Notes: generated from the sequence alone by a model not told the origin. Numbered from the stretch's first letter, positions 8,692 through 18,214 are shown. The stretch is 64,000 nt of DNA from UBA8106 sp964569695 (GCA_964569695.1 CAZMUA010000012.1:1-64000), one strand, 5' to 3'. Program-made: numbers and translations.

Positions 8692-9756
8692 CTAGCGCCG
8701 AAAAAATCTGGGCACCGAACCTCTGGGGCTGGCGTCCAACATTACGGCCAACCAGCGAAAGTCTTCTGTATTTTCTAGTGCTATCTTAATGATGACCGTG
8801 AGAGGCACTGACAGGAGCATACCGACTGGCCCCCAGACCCAGCCCCAAAATACCAGCGAAAGAAACACCACCAAGGTAGACAAGCCCAATCTCCGTCCCA
8901 TCAAATAAGGTTCGAGAAAATTCGCAAATACGACATTAATCACGAGGTACCCAATTGCAACAACCGCTGCATGGCCTGGACCAAATTGCACGATGGCAAA
9001 TAGTACCGGAGGAATCGCTGCCAAAATCGAGCCTAGATTGGGAATGTAGTTGAAAATGGCGGCAACGAGTCCCCACAAAAGTGGAAAACCAAGACCAAGA
9101 AGTGATACCCACAAACCTACACAGATCCCTGTCGCCACACTAATGAGCGTCTTGATGGCGAGATAACGTTGAACTTGCTTGACCATGATTCCGAACCGCT
9201 CAACGTTCTGTAATCGATTTCCAAAAGCCATTCGTAATTTTTGAGTAAAACCAGTCGCCTCAAACAGAATGAATACCATCGTTAGAATTACGAGAAACGT
9301 ATTTTGCGCAATGGTTGCTACTGCCCGAAGCGCAGCACCAACAAGATCCACTAGGGCGCCGGGATTAATAAGCTCCATTTCACCGTATTCCTCAGTCGTC
9401 ACGCCTCGCGCTTGGAGCCAGCTTAGAGGCTGTGCCATTAATTCCTGTAACCGTGCTTGGTAACCAGGCGCCGCCGCCGTAAATTCGTTAAGCGACTGAC
9501 CAACTACCACCAACAAGCCCACCAAGATCGCTACATTAGTCAAGACAGTCAATAGGACCGCAAAAGCGATGGGAACACGCCAGCGCTTTAACCAGTCCAG
9601 AATTGGCAAACTGATGATTGCAAGGAAAACAGAGACTAAAAACGGCAGCAGTAATTCCCCAGCAGCACGTAATCCAGCGACTACCACGATTAGGCTGGCT
9701 GCAATGATAAGAAAACGGGCTCCACGATCGCGCGACCGGTCCTCGTAAGCTACCAT
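8692..9756 (-). CDS. AI-2E family transporter (UPF0118)
   Basis: 354 residues from the ATG at 9756. A TTG at 9774 in the same frame overlaps the GGGAG that looks like the ribosome binding site, so I prefer the ATG. About seven to eight membrane segments are present, with the typical N-terminal pair (residues 12-50), the soluble middle (about 90-140) and the conserved C-terminal block with FNYIPNLGS and PYLMGRRLGLS. The family exports small molecules (autoinducer-2 in a few cases; Na+/H+ exchange in others). A hairpin with a T run lies just ahead of the ribosome binding site. Confidence 0.85.
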   Translation of the reverse strand: MVAYEDRSRDRGARFLIIAASLIVVVAGLRAAGELLLPFLVSVFLAIISLPILDWLKRWRVPIAFAVLLTVLTNVAILVGLLVVVGQSLNEFTAAAPGYQARLQELMAQPLSWLQARGVTTEEYGEMELINPGALVDLVGAALRAVATIAQNTFLVILTMVFILFEATGFTQKLRMAFGNRLQNVERFGIMVKQVQRYLAIKTLISVATGICVGLWVSLLGLGFPLLWGLVAAIFNYIPNLGSILAAIPPVLFAIVQFGPGHAAVVAIGYLVINVVFANFLEPYLMGRRLGLSTLVVFLSLVFWGWVWGPVGMLLSVPLTVIIKIALENTEDFRWLAVMLDASPRGSVPRFFRR

Positions 9757-9772
9757 CTCATCAGAAACTCCC

Positions 9773-9796
9773 AAAAAATTGGTCCTAGGTGACCAA
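9773..9796 (-). promoter_or_regulatory. Leader hairpin plus T run before the AI-2E transporter gene
   Basis: On the minus strand TTGGTC, six bases and GACCAA form a perfect 6-bp inverted repeat, followed directly by six T and then GGGAG. It may be an attenuator or a protein-binding operator; the stem is short, so efficient termination is doubtful. Confidence 0.35.
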
Positions 9797-10150
9797 AATC
9801 AAGCGTATTTTCTCAGTTTTTAACAATCTGCGCTAGTCACTACGGACATACTATCGTACCAAGATCCTATCTCGAACATCATCGACTGCACACGATTGCG
9901 CACAAGGGAACGTTGTGATGAAACAATGAGAACTTGCAGTCTATTCCCAGGGTAACGACTAAGATCAAAACAAGAAAATACAGGCTGGTAATGCTTGGTT
10001 CGCATCGTAGTCCGTGAGACAGGTATACTAAATAGAACCAGCGTTAGAAAAGTCGGTTGGTGTGAACTAGTCGACAGCGACCAAGGCACATAACAATCTA
10101 ATTGACCAAGGTAACCCAGGTGTCAATCGACATCTTCAAATTGGAGTCAC
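9797..10150. other. Intergenic region without a recognisable gene
   Basis: About 350 bases between the AI-2E transporter and tRNA-Leu. A minus-strand open frame of 89 codons (9820-10089) has no protein-like composition or family feature. Close to the tRNA there is TTGACC (10102-10107) and an inverted repeat ATTGAC/GTCAAT (10101-10106 and 10122-10127), which could belong to the tRNA or tig promoter, but no convincing -10 follows. Confidence 0.4.
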
Positions 10151-10237
10151 GCGAAAGTGGCGGAACTGGCAGACGCGCCGGATTTAGGATCCGGTAGCCG
10201 CAAGGCTATGGGGGTTCAACTCCCCCCTTTCGCACCA
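10151..10237 (+). tRNA. tRNA-Leu (anticodon TAG)
   Basis: Class II tRNA of 87 bases with a variable arm. The acceptor stem GCGAAAG pairs with CTTTCGC, and CCA is encoded at 10235-10237. The anticodon stem CCGGA/TCCGG encloses TTTAGGA, giving TAG, which reads CUA. It lies 82 bases before tig, as in many bacteria where a leucine tRNA precedes the trigger factor operon. Confidence 0.95.
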
Positions 10238-10319
10238 ACACAGTAACCGCTGATCACTTAAGGCTCCCTCAATATCTGGTGCGATCTGAAAGCAAGAATC
10301 CGTCAGCTTGTAATTAATC

Positions 10320-11621
10320 ATGAAAACCGAATTTGTTGATATCAGCGATACGGAAAAGAATCTCGTCTTCGAGATTCCAAGTGACGTAGTCGACGCCGAG
10401 ATCGAACGTGTTGCACTAAATTATAGACAATCCGCTCGTATACCTGGCTTTCGACGCGGTAAAGTGCCAACAAAAATTGTACGGCAGCGTTTTCGAGATC
10501 AGATTCTCCATGATGTCGCACACGAATTAATACCACGCGCAGTTGACGATGCCTTGCGGGAGCGTGGACTGGAACCTATCGAAACGCCGAGCATTCGTGA
10601 TGGCCTAGTCAAAGAAGGCGAAGTGCTTACATTTACCGCTTCTTTTGAAACAGTTCCACCTATTGAACTTGGGGACTATGGGTCGCTCTCATCGTCCAGA
10701 CCGTCCACAGAGATTAGCGATGACGACATCGAACAGGCATTCACGCGATTACGTGATCAGGCGGCACGTTTTGATCCGGTTGATGATCGACCGGTTCAAC
10801 AAGCCGATTCTGTAATCATAGATCTAACACGTCAGGTTGAGCACAACGATTCGGTTGACAAATCAACACCAACTGAACCAGAACGACACGAAGATATTGC
10901 CGTTGAGATTGGCGCATCGATCAACCCTCCTGGTTTCGATAAAGAACTGCTTGGTCTCGAGGTTGGTGCCACTAAAGAATTCACGTTATCTTACCCAATG
11001 GACTACACACCAAAAGAGTTAGCCGGGGTGAAAGCAATTTACTCAGTAACTATCAAAGCTATAAAAACCCGAGTCGTGCCAGAACTGGATGATGAATTCG
11101 CTAAAGATATTGGTCCCTTTGATTCTCTGGTCGAATTACGGGAACAAGTCGTCGAAAACCTTCAACGTGAATCCGAAGAAGCAGCAGATCAGCAAGTGCG
11201 CGCAAACGTACTAAAACAAATGTCCGGGCGTGCACAATTCGAAGTGCCTGAAGTGCTGGTAAAAAAGGAAACCGACCGACGAGTTGAAGAACTCGCACGG
11301 CGATTAATCCAGCAACAGGTTGACCCAATGAAAGCAAATATTAACTGGGAAGAGTTCCGAGAACAGCAGCGTGAACCTGCAATCGAGGCAGTGCGTAGCG
11401 CATTGGTACTTGATGAAATTGCACGCTGCGAAAATCTCACCGTCGAAGATACAGATATCGATCGTGAGGTTGCACGCTATGCAGAACGTGCTGGTCGTAC
11501 ACCTGCAGCCCTTCGAGCACGATTAGAAAAAGAAGGTGGATTACATCGTCTGCAGACAAGTGTCCGTCGTGAAAAAGCTGTTGATTTCTTACTATCGCGT
11601 ACAACAATAGCAACAGAGTAA
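10320..11621 (+). CDS. tig: Trigger factor, ribosome-associated chaperone and PPIase
   Basis: 433 residues, the normal length. The N-terminal ribosome-binding domain carries the signature IPGFRRGKVP (about residues 39-48, compare GFRxGKxP). An FKBP-type prolyl isomerase domain occupies about 150-245 and a helical C-terminal chaperone domain follows. It binds near the polypeptide exit tunnel and shields nascent chains. It opens the run tig-clpP-clpX-lon, all on one strand with 30-45 base gaps, the conserved order in many phyla, linking nascent chain care with ATP-dependent proteolysis. Confidence 0.96.
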   Translation: MKTEFVDISDTEKNLVFEIPSDVVDAEIERVALNYRQSARIPGFRRGKVPTKIVRQRFRDQILHDVAHELIPRAVDDALRERGLEPIETPSIRDGLVKEGEVLTFTASFETVPPIELGDYGSLSSSRPSTEISDDDIEQAFTRLRDQAARFDPVDDRPVQQADSVIIDLTRQVEHNDSVDKSTPTEPERHEDIAVEIGASINPPGFDKELLGLEVGATKEFTLSYPMDYTPKELAGVKAIYSVTIKAIKTRVVPELDDEFAKDIGPFDSLVELREQVVENLQRESEEAADQQVRANVLKQMSGRAQFEVPEVLVKKETDRRVEELARRLIQQQVDPMKANINWEEFREQQREPAIEAVRSALVLDEIARCENLTVEDTDIDREVARYAERAGRTPAALRARLEKEGGLHRLQTSVRREKAVDFLLSRTTIATE

Positions 11622-11662
11622 GAACTTAATAATCCTTCATATTTAGAAATTGAGAAAAATCA

Positions 11663-12265
11663 ATGAATGACGAACGAGCACAATTGGTACCAATGGTTGT
11701 CGAGCAGACCAATCGAGGCGAGCGCGCTTATGATATTTTTTCTCGCCTCTTAAAAGACGGTATCATTTTCATTGGTTCGGCGGTTGATGACACAGTAGCT
11801 AATCTTGTCATCGCACAGATGTTGTTTCTTGAAGCAGAGGATCCAAATCGAGATATTTTGCTGTACATCAATAGTCCTGGCGGCTCAATTTCTGCTGGTC
11901 TTGCAATTTATGACACCATGCAATTTATTAAACCAGATGTGCAAACTTATTGTATTGGGCAAGCAGCTTCAATGGCAGCTGTGCTACTAGCCGCGGGAAC
12001 CAAAGATAAGAGATTTTCCCTACCAAATTCACGAATTGTGATTCATCAGCCATTAATGTCTGGGCTTGGCGGACAAGCAACAGACATTGATATTGCCGCC
12101 CGTGAAATTGTTCGAATTCGTGAACGGCTTAACAAAATTCTAGTTGAACACACGGGCCAGTCCATCAAACGTATCCAAACAGATACTGAGCGAGATTACA
12201 TCATGTCAGCCGAACAGGCTCAGGAATACGGTATTATTGATGATGTCATCCGTAAGCGTGGTTAA
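11663..12265 (+). CDS. clpP: ATP-dependent Clp protease proteolytic subunit
   Basis: 200 residues. The serine-protease triad is visible: S103 in GQAASMA, H128 in VIHQP and D178 in DTERD. The INSPGGS strand-turn and the ATDI handle region are conserved. ClpP forms a double seven-membered ring that degrades substrates fed by ClpX, encoded 37 bases downstream. No long propeptide is present; the N terminus is short, so processing may be minor. The start ATG at 11663 has only a weak purine-rich upstream region. Confidence 0.97.
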   Translation: MNDERAQLVPMVVEQTNRGERAYDIFSRLLKDGIIFIGSAVDDTVANLVIAQMLFLEAEDPNRDILLYINSPGGSISAGLAIYDTMQFIKPDVQTYCIGQAASMAAVLLAAGTKDKRFSLPNSRIVIHQPLMSGLGGQATDIDIAAREIVRIRERLNKILVEHTGQSIKRIQTDTERDYIMSAEQAQEYGIIDDVIRKRG

Positions 12266-12302
12266 CATATATTATTGATAGCTGATCATTCGAGTCTAAA
12301 AT

Positions 12303-13553
12303 ATGGTTAAGCAAGACGGCCAATCAGAAACTCCTCGGTGCTCGTTCTGCAACAAAGATCAGAACGACGTTCGTAAACTCATTGCCGGCCCTAATGTCTT
12401 TATCTGCGATGAATGTATAGAGGTTTGTAATGACATCGTCGCGGATGACAATCAGTTCGAAACACACAGCACTTCTCGCCCTTCGCTTCCGGTGCCTACA
12501 GAAATTAAAAAATTCTTGGATGATTACGTTATTGGCCAGGAACAAACGAAGAAGAAACTGGCTGTAGCGGTTTACAACCATTACAAGCGTATTGAAATCC
12601 AGCAACAGACGCGAAACAAAAAAGAAATCGAATTAACAAAATCGAACATTCTCTTAATCGGTCCGACTGGGACTGGAAAAACGCTTCTAGCTCAAACTCT
12701 TGCCAAAATTTTGTCGGTTCCCTTTACCATCGTGGATGCTACCACGCTGACGGAAGCTGGTTATGTCGGTGAAGATGTCGAAAACATTATCCTCAAACTC
12801 CTTCAAGCAGCAGGTGGCGACATCGAAAAATGCCAACAAGGGATTATTTATGTAGACGAAGTCGATAAGATCTGCCGTAAAGACGAAAATCCTTCTATCA
12901 CGCGAGATGTATCCGGAGAAGGTGTGCAACAGGCACTGTTGAAAATTATCGAAGGAACAGTTGCTCATGTTCCTCCACAAGGTGGCCGAAAGCATCCACA
13001 TCAAGAGTTTTTTCAGGTTGATACGACCAATATCCTCTTTATCTGTGGTGGTGCTTTTGTTGGATTGGACCGAATCATCCAAAACCGTATCGGTAAAAGC
13101 GGTCTAGGCTTTCATGCGGACGTCAAGTCGTTAGACAAAAGTGATATTGGATCAACTTTGGAGCGCATAGAGCCCAATGACTTAATTCGTTACGGACTGA
13201 TTCCTGAATTCGTGGGCCGTTTACCGGTTGTCGGCACGCTCCATGAACTCGACAAACCTGCTTTGATTCAAATCCTCACACAACCTCGTAACGCTATTGC
13301 TCGGCAATACCAAAAACTCCTTGAATACGAGAACGTAAAACTTCGATTTACAGACGATGCGCTTGACGCGATCGCTGATGCCACACTTGAGCGCAAAATT
13401 GGTGCACGCGGTCTTCGCATGATTATTGAAGACTTAATGCTCGATATCATGTACACGTTGCCAGGTGAAAAAAAGATCACCGAATGCGTGATCACCCGCG
13501 ATGTAGTGCTCTCAAAGGAAAAACCTATTACAATGTATGAAAAGGCCGGCTGA
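12303..13553 (+). CDS. clpX: ClpX, AAA+ unfoldase of the ClpXP protease
   Basis: 416 residues. The N-terminal zinc-binding domain has the four cysteines C13, C16, C35 and C38. The AAA+ core shows Walker A GPTGTGKT (about 121-128), Walker B IIYVDEVDKI (about 181-190), the pore-loop sequence GYVGED, and an RKDENPS segment, followed by the C-terminal small domain. It recognises tagged proteins, unfolds them with ATP and threads them into ClpP. Position immediately after clpP is the conserved arrangement. Confidence 0.97.
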   Translation: MVKQDGQSETPRCSFCNKDQNDVRKLIAGPNVFICDECIEVCNDIVADDNQFETHSTSRPSLPVPTEIKKFLDDYVIGQEQTKKKLAVAVYNHYKRIEIQQQTRNKKEIELTKSNILLIGPTGTGKTLLAQTLAKILSVPFTIVDATTLTEAGYVGEDVENIILKLLQAAGGDIEKCQQGIIYVDEVDKICRKDENPSITRDVSGEGVQQALLKIIEGTVAHVPPQGGRKHPHQEFFQVDTTNILFICGGAFVGLDRIIQNRIGKSGLGFHADVKSLDKSDIGSTLERIEPNDLIRYGLIPEFVGRLPVVGTLHELDKPALIQILTQPRNAIARQYQKLLEYENVKLRFTDDALDAIADATLERKIGARGLRMIIEDLMLDIMYTLPGEKKITECVITRDVVLSKEKPITMYEKAG

Positions 13554-13595
13554 ACAAGCGTCGGAAATTAATTCATTTCAGCGTAAATAGCCATT

Positions 13596-15980
13596 ATGGA
13601 CACTTACGAAACGATTCCGATTGTTCCATTAAGAGACGTTGTCGTGTTTCCACACATGATGATGCCGTTTGTAATCGGTCGACCATCGTCAACACGAGCA
13701 CTGGAGCATTCCTTACTAGGAGATAAGCGTATCTTCCTAGCAGCGCAGCATGACGCGGCTAACGATGACCCCACCCCGAATGATATCTATACGATAGGCT
13801 GCGTCGCTAACATCGTGCAAAGCTTGAAATTACCAGATGGCAATATCAAGGTACTGGTCGAAGGTGTGGACCGAGCTCGCGTCTTGGAATGGAAAGAAGA
13901 CAAAGGCTTTTACCGTGTTGAGATCAAGGTCATTGAAAAGCAAAACGAGGGCAATAGTGACGTCGAAGACACAATGAACCGAGTGATGTCCTTGTTCGAA
14001 CAGTACGTCAAATTGTCGAACAACATGCACTACGACACTATGGTCGCGGCCGTAAGAGTAGATGACCCTGACAAACTCGCCGATACTATTTCGGCGAACT
14101 TGGTTTTAAGTGTTGACGACAAGCAGAATCTTCTGGAAATCATTTCTCCGCTTGACCGCCTGAATCGTATTATCAGCCTCCTTGAGACCGAGGTTGATAA
14201 ATTACAAGTCGACCGACGCGTTCAATCTCGCGTAAAAAAACAAATGGAGAAGGCACAGAAAGAATATTACTTAAACGAGAAAATGAAAGCGATCCAGAAA
14301 GAACTGGGACGCAAAGAAGACAAGGGTAACGAAATAGACCAACTTAAGGAAAAGATAGAAGAATCGAAAATGCCTAAGGAGGTGGCGGAAAAGGCGACGC
14401 AAGAACTTGAACGACTTGAAGCCATGCCACCCATGTCTGCCGAGGCAACCGTCTCTCGAAATTACCTTGACTGGCTAATTGCAGTGCCGTGGCATAAACG
14501 ATCACGGGAAAGTCGAAACTTAAAACGGGCAGAAAAGATTCTCAATGAAGACCATTATGGTCTTGAGAAAATCAAGGATCGCATTCTTGAGTTTCTCGCC
14601 GTTCGTACTCTCGTAAAGAAGCCTAAGGGCACCATTCTGACTTTTGCCGGACCGCCTGGGGTTGGTAAAACATCTCTTGCCAAGTCAATTGCGCGTGCAA
14701 CTAATCGAAAGTTCGTGCGTCTCTCACTAGGCGGCGTACGTGATGAAGCCGAAATTCGCGGACACCGACGCACCTACATCGGTGCGTTCCCTGGTCAAGT
14801 CATACAGATGATGAAGAAGGCCGGCACTGTGAACCCTGTTTTTTTGCTAGACGAAATTGACAAAATGTCTATGGATTTTCGAGGCGATCCATCGTCGGCG
14901 CTGCTTGAAGTGCTGGACCCAGAACAAAACCACACATTCCTCGATCATTATCTGGACGTTGAATTCGATTTATCTAATGTGATGTTTATATGCACTGCGA
15001 ACGTGATGCATACTGTGCCACAAGCGTTACGCGACCGAATGGAAGTGCTACAACTGGCCGGTTATACGGAATTAGAAAAAATCGAAATTGCACGACGGTT
15101 CCTATCGCCCAAGGCATTACCAGCGGCTGGCCTAAGTAAAAAGAATATTGTCTTTAATGATGAATCGTTTCAAAAGATCATCCAGCGATACACTCGTGAA
15201 GCGGGCGTCCGCAACCTAGAGCGAGAAATTTCGTCGGTCTGCCGTAAAGTTGCCCGTAAGGTTGTTCTTACAGGTAAATCGTTTTACGAAGAAATCTCAG
15301 CTGACAAAATTACTGAGTATCTTGGTGTGCCACGATTTAGACCTTCTATGGCCGAAGAACAAAATGAGGTTGGAGTTGCCACGGGTTTGGCGTGGACGGA
15401 GTCTGGTGGTGAACTATTGGTAACCGAAGCAACGCTCATGTCTGGACGTGGTCGACTAACGTTAACAGGTAAGCTAGGCGACGTTATGCAGGAATCAGCT
15501 CAAGCAGCTATGAGTTATGTTCGTTCCACAGCTCAAGAAATTGGCATAACGCGTGATTTTCATCGTCGAACCGACGTGCATATCCACGTTCCGGAGGGAG
15601 CAATCCCGAAGGACGGTCCCTCGGCTGGCATCACTCTGGCAACAGCACTAGTCTCAGCGCTGGCAAACGTGAAAACACGTCGCGACGTCGCCATGACTGG
15701 TGAGATCACCCTCCGCGGCAAAGTGCTGCCAATTGGAGGCGTTAAGGAGAAGGTGCTGGCCGCTCACCGTGCCGGATTAAAAGATATTATCCTTCCAAAA
15801 GATAATGAGAAGGATCTAAGCGACATCCCGAAGAATGTATTGGACACGCTCAACTTGTATATGGTCGAAACAATGGACGAAGTGTTAAAAATCGCCATGT
15901 CAGAGCCGCTGCAGTCCAACCTGTCTGCGGATGCCAGTGGAGAAACTAAACCCGTGTCTGATGACACGATAACGCATTAA
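13596..15980 (+). CDS. lon: Lon ATP-dependent protease
   Basis: 794 residues, usual LonA length. The N-terminal substrate-binding domain (about 8-200) starts with IPIVPLRDVVVFPHM; a coiled-coil stretch lies at about 205-260. The AAA+ domain has Walker A GPPGVGKTS and Walker B FLLDEIDKM. The C-terminal protease domain has the catalytic serine in PKDGPSAG and the lysine in GGVKEKVLA, a Ser-Lys dyad. It degrades misfolded and regulatory proteins in the cytoplasm. It closes the tig-clpP-clpX-lon series; no heat-shock CIRCE element was seen in front of it. Confidence 0.97.
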   Translation: MDTYETIPIVPLRDVVVFPHMMMPFVIGRPSSTRALEHSLLGDKRIFLAAQHDAANDDPTPNDIYTIGCVANIVQSLKLPDGNIKVLVEGVDRARVLEWKEDKGFYRVEIKVIEKQNEGNSDVEDTMNRVMSLFEQYVKLSNNMHYDTMVAAVRVDDPDKLADTISANLVLSVDDKQNLLEIISPLDRLNRIISLLETEVDKLQVDRRVQSRVKKQMEKAQKEYYLNEKMKAIQKELGRKEDKGNEIDQLKEKIEESKMPKEVAEKATQELERLEAMPPMSAEATVSRNYLDWLIAVPWHKRSRESRNLKRAEKILNEDHYGLEKIKDRILEFLAVRTLVKKPKGTILTFAGPPGVGKTSLAKSIARATNRKFVRLSLGGVRDEAEIRGHRRTYIGAFPGQVIQMMKKAGTVNPVFLLDEIDKMSMDFRGDPSSALLEVLDPEQNHTFLDHYLDVEFDLSNVMFICTANVMHTVPQALRDRMEVLQLAGYTELEKIEIARRFLSPKALPAAGLSKKNIVFNDESFQKIIQRYTREAGVRNLEREISSVCRKVARKVVLTGKSFYEEISADKITEYLGVPRFRPSMAEEQNEVGVATGLAWTESGGELLVTEATLMSGRGRLTLTGKLGDVMQESAQAAMSYVRSTAQEIGITRDFHRRTDVHIHVPEGAIPKDGPSAGITLATALVSALANVKTRRDVAMTGEITLRGKVLPIGGVKEKVLAAHRAGLKDIILPKDNEKDLSDIPKNVLDTLNLYMVETMDEVLKIAMSEPLQSNLSADASGETKPVSDDTITH

Positions 15981-16048
15981 TTCAAGCCTAGACGACACAA
16001 GGAAGCCACTGGCCTGGAGATTCGTCTCGGTTCTAGTGAGTATCTTCG

Positions 16049-16690
16049 GTGAAGATCGTTTCAGCCGAATTTGTAACGAGCGCCTGTGACAACACCGGCT
16101 TACCGAAGCCGGCTGAGCCACAGGTAGTATTCGTGGGCCGTTCAAACGTCGGGAAGTCAAGCCTAATTAATGCTTTGGCGTGTCGTCGAGTTGCGCGAAC
16201 AAGTCGTGTTCCTGGTAAGACTCGACTGATCAACGTCTACAAGTTACGTTTAGCGCAAACAGGACAAGGCCTACCTTCAATACACCTTTTAGATTTACCT
16301 GGATATGGATTCTCACGAGGTAGTCGAAACCAAGCTACAAGTTTTGCTGAACTCACGGATTCCTATTTCGGACAGTTTACTGCTAACAGAAAGGTACAAA
16401 CGCGTTCCGTGGAACAGCGGCATGAGGCCAACGTGATGTTATTAATTGACAGTCGTCATCTAGGTCTCGCTTCTGACTTAGACGCGCTAGATTGGTTACG
16501 CAGCCAGGGTTGCCGCACTGTAGTCATCGGTACAAAAGTCGATACATTATCTCGCGCACAGCGCAACCGAGCTGACAAAGCACTGGAAGAATCTTTCGGC
16601 ACCTCGGGACTGTTTGTTTCGGCTAAGACCGGTAAAGGAATGAACGAACTGTGGAAAACAATTATCGCAATGAACACTCCTCAACCATGA
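16049..16690 (+). CDS. engB: EngB/YihA ribosome-biogenesis GTPase
   Basis: 213 residues from a GTG at 16049. The GTPase motifs are clear: G1 GRSNVGKSS (about 29-37), G3 DLPGYGF, G4 GTKVD and G5 SAKTG. The family is needed for assembly of the large ribosomal subunit. Its stop codon overlaps the ATG of rho (ATGA), so the two are translationally coupled. No strong Shine-Dalgarno precedes the GTG. Confidence 0.93.
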   Translation: MKIVSAEFVTSACDNTGLPKPAEPQVVFVGRSNVGKSSLINALACRRVARTSRVPGKTRLINVYKLRLAQTGQGLPSIHLLDLPGYGFSRGSRNQATSFAELTDSYFGQFTANRKVQTRSVEQRHEANVMLLIDSRHLGLASDLDALDWLRSQGCRTVVIGTKVDTLSRAQRNRADKALEESFGTSGLFVSAKTGKGMNELWKTIIAMNTPQP

Positions 16691-17871
16691 CCACAAGACA
16701 AAAACGAGACAGCAATACGGCCGAAGGTATACTTGAGAAACTTCCTGATGGGTTCGGATTCCTTCGGACCCCCGCTTCGAACTACCTGCCAGGACCTCAA
16801 GATGTTTATCTCTCTAAAACCCAAATCACAAAGTTAGAGCTGCAAACAGGTGACATCATCTCAGGGCAAGTGCGACAAGCGAGGAACGGGGAGCGGTACG
16901 CATCAATATCAAAAATACATACGGTTAATTTTGAACCACCGGAACGAGTACATCAACGCCTACTATTCGAAAACCTGACGCCTCTTTATCCAGATAAGCA
17001 GCTTTCCCTCGAAACCACATCTGAAGATCTATCTTCTCGAGTTTTGGATCTTATGGTGCCAATCGGAAAAGGCCAGCGCGGTCTCATCGTTGCAGCACCA
17101 CGCACTGGGAAGACAATGTTGCTACAGAATATTGCACATGGCGTCGCCACTAATCATCCTGATGCTCATTTAATTGTGATGTTGATCGACGAGCGACCAG
17201 AGGAAGTCACTGACATGCAGCGGTCAGTACGTGGAGAGGTTGTCGCGTCTACCTTCGACGAACCTTCCCAGCGACACATTCAGGTAGCTGAAATCGTTCT
17301 TGAAAAAGCGAAGCGGCTTGTTGAGCATCGTCAAGATGTCGTAATTTTACTTGATTCAATTACGCGTCTAGCCCGCGCATATAATTCTACGATTGCATCC
17401 TCTCGTAAGGTTTTATCCGGAGGTATTGACAGCAACGCTCTCCAACGCCCGAAGCGTTTCTTTGGCGCCGCACGAAATGTAGAACAAGGTGGCTCACTGA
17501 CAATGATTGCCACTGCCCTTGTTGACACAGGATCGCGCATGGATGATGTTATTTTCGAGGAATTTAAGGGTACAGGTAACCTTGAAATTCATCTTGACCG
17601 TAAACTTGCAGACCGAAGGATATATCCGTCGATCGACGTGCAAAAGAGTGGCACTCGCAAGGAAGAGCTCCTCATTGCTCCAGACCAATTGCAAAAGATT
17701 TGGGTTCTTCGGAAGGTATTGAATCCGCTTGAACCTCAAGATTGTATGGAAATGTTGCTTAGCAAGATGGGAAAGACAAAGAATAACGAAGAATTTCTAG
17801 CATCGATTTCTAAGATGAATGGAGCGAACACAAACACCATAGAACACAGATCGAGGCGCACACGCGTCTAG
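16687..17871 (+). CDS. rho: Transcription termination factor Rho
   Basis: 394 residues from the ATG at 16687, which overlaps the engB stop as ATGA; a GTG 36 bases earlier would lie inside engB and is less likely. The N-terminal RNA-binding domain carries the cold-shock-like GFGFLR motif, the ATPase domain the P-loop variant APRTGKT (about 145-152) and the LIDERPEEVTDM block, and a Q-loop region with GGIDSNAL and RFFGAARN. Rho is a hexameric RNA helicase that terminates transcription of untranslated RNA. The classic N-terminal helix bundle found in longer Rho proteins is reduced here. Confidence 0.96.
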   Translation: MTTRQKRDSNTAEGILEKLPDGFGFLRTPASNYLPGPQDVYLSKTQITKLELQTGDIISGQVRQARNGERYASISKIHTVNFEPPERVHQRLLFENLTPLYPDKQLSLETTSEDLSSRVLDLMVPIGKGQRGLIVAAPRTGKTMLLQNIAHGVATNHPDAHLIVMLIDERPEEVTDMQRSVRGEVVASTFDEPSQRHIQVAEIVLEKAKRLVEHRQDVVILLDSITRLARAYNSTIASSRKVLSGGIDSNALQRPKRFFGAARNVEQGGSLTMIATALVDTGSRMDDVIFEEFKGTGNLEIHLDRKLADRRIYPSIDVQKSGTRKEELLIAPDQLQKIWVLRKVLNPLEPQDCMEMLLSKMGKTKNNEEFLASISKMNGANTNTIEHRSRRTRV

Positions 17872-17883
17872 TGAGCATCGTCA

Positions 17884-17892
17884 TGCTATAAT
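17884..17892 (+). promoter_or_regulatory. Extended -10 promoter candidate for rpmE
   Basis: TGCTATAAT at 17884-17892 matches an extended -10 (TGnTATAAT) exactly. No good -35 lies at the right distance, which is common for extended -10 promoters. It sits just after the rho stop and about 30 bases before the rpmE start. Confidence 0.5.
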
Positions 17893-17902
17893 ATTAACTT
17901 CA

Positions 17903-17912
17903 CCGACGTCGG
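17903..17912. promoter_or_regulatory. Perfect 10-base palindrome before the rpmE ribosome binding site
   Basis: CCGACGTCGG is fully self-complementary. Its last two bases are the first two of GGAAGGAG, the ribosome binding site of rpmE. It lies downstream of the -10 candidate, so it could be an operator or a small hairpin that controls access to the site. Confidence 0.3.
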
Positions 17913-17923
17913 AAGGAGAACAC

Positions 17924-18184
17924 TTGAAGGAAGGGATCCATCCTAAGTACTACGAAGTCGAGGCCCGCTGTGCTTGTGGCGCAACGTGGAATACTCGTTC
18001 GACAAAGCCCGAACTGCGTTTGGAAATCTGCTCCAATTGTCATCCGTTCTTTACTGGAAAACAGAAGCTGGTTGACACAGAAGGCCGCGTTGAGCGTTTC
18101 ACGAAGAAGTACGGAGCTCAAACGGTCGAAAATCAAAAGAAACTTCGCACTGCACGCAAGAAAGATAAAGCCAAGTCAGCATGA
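17924..18184 (+). CDS. rpmE: 50S ribosomal protein L31 (zinc-binding type)
   Basis: 86 residues from a TTG at 17924, with the strong ribosome binding site GGAAGGAG six bases upstream. The sequence KEGIHPKYYEVEARCACG and the later CSNCHPFFTGKQ are L31. The four cysteines C16, C18, C36 and C39 are those of the zinc-containing (C+) form. It is somewhat longer than the usual 66-75 residues because of a lysine-rich C-terminal tail. It follows rho, the usual neighbour, with its own promoter candidate between. Confidence 0.95.
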   Translation: MKEGIHPKYYEVEARCACGATWNTRSTKPELRLEICSNCHPFFTGKQKLVDTEGRVERFTKKYGAQTVENQKKLRTARKKDKAKSA

Positions 18185-18193
18185 GTGGTATCG

Positions 18194-18214
18194 ATTGCTG
18201 GAACGACTAGCAAT
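18194..18214. terminator. Weak hairpin between convergent rpmE and SDR genes
   Basis: ATTGCTGG and CTAGCAAT can pair over eight positions with one G-U wobble and a five-base loop. It lies ten bases after the rpmE stop, but no T run follows on either strand, so it may be only a 3' stabilising stem or a Rho-dependent end. Confidence 0.3.

Noticed and set aside
9820..10089. 89-codon minus-strand open frame
   Set aside because: Composition is not protein-like, no ribosome binding site, no family resemblance.
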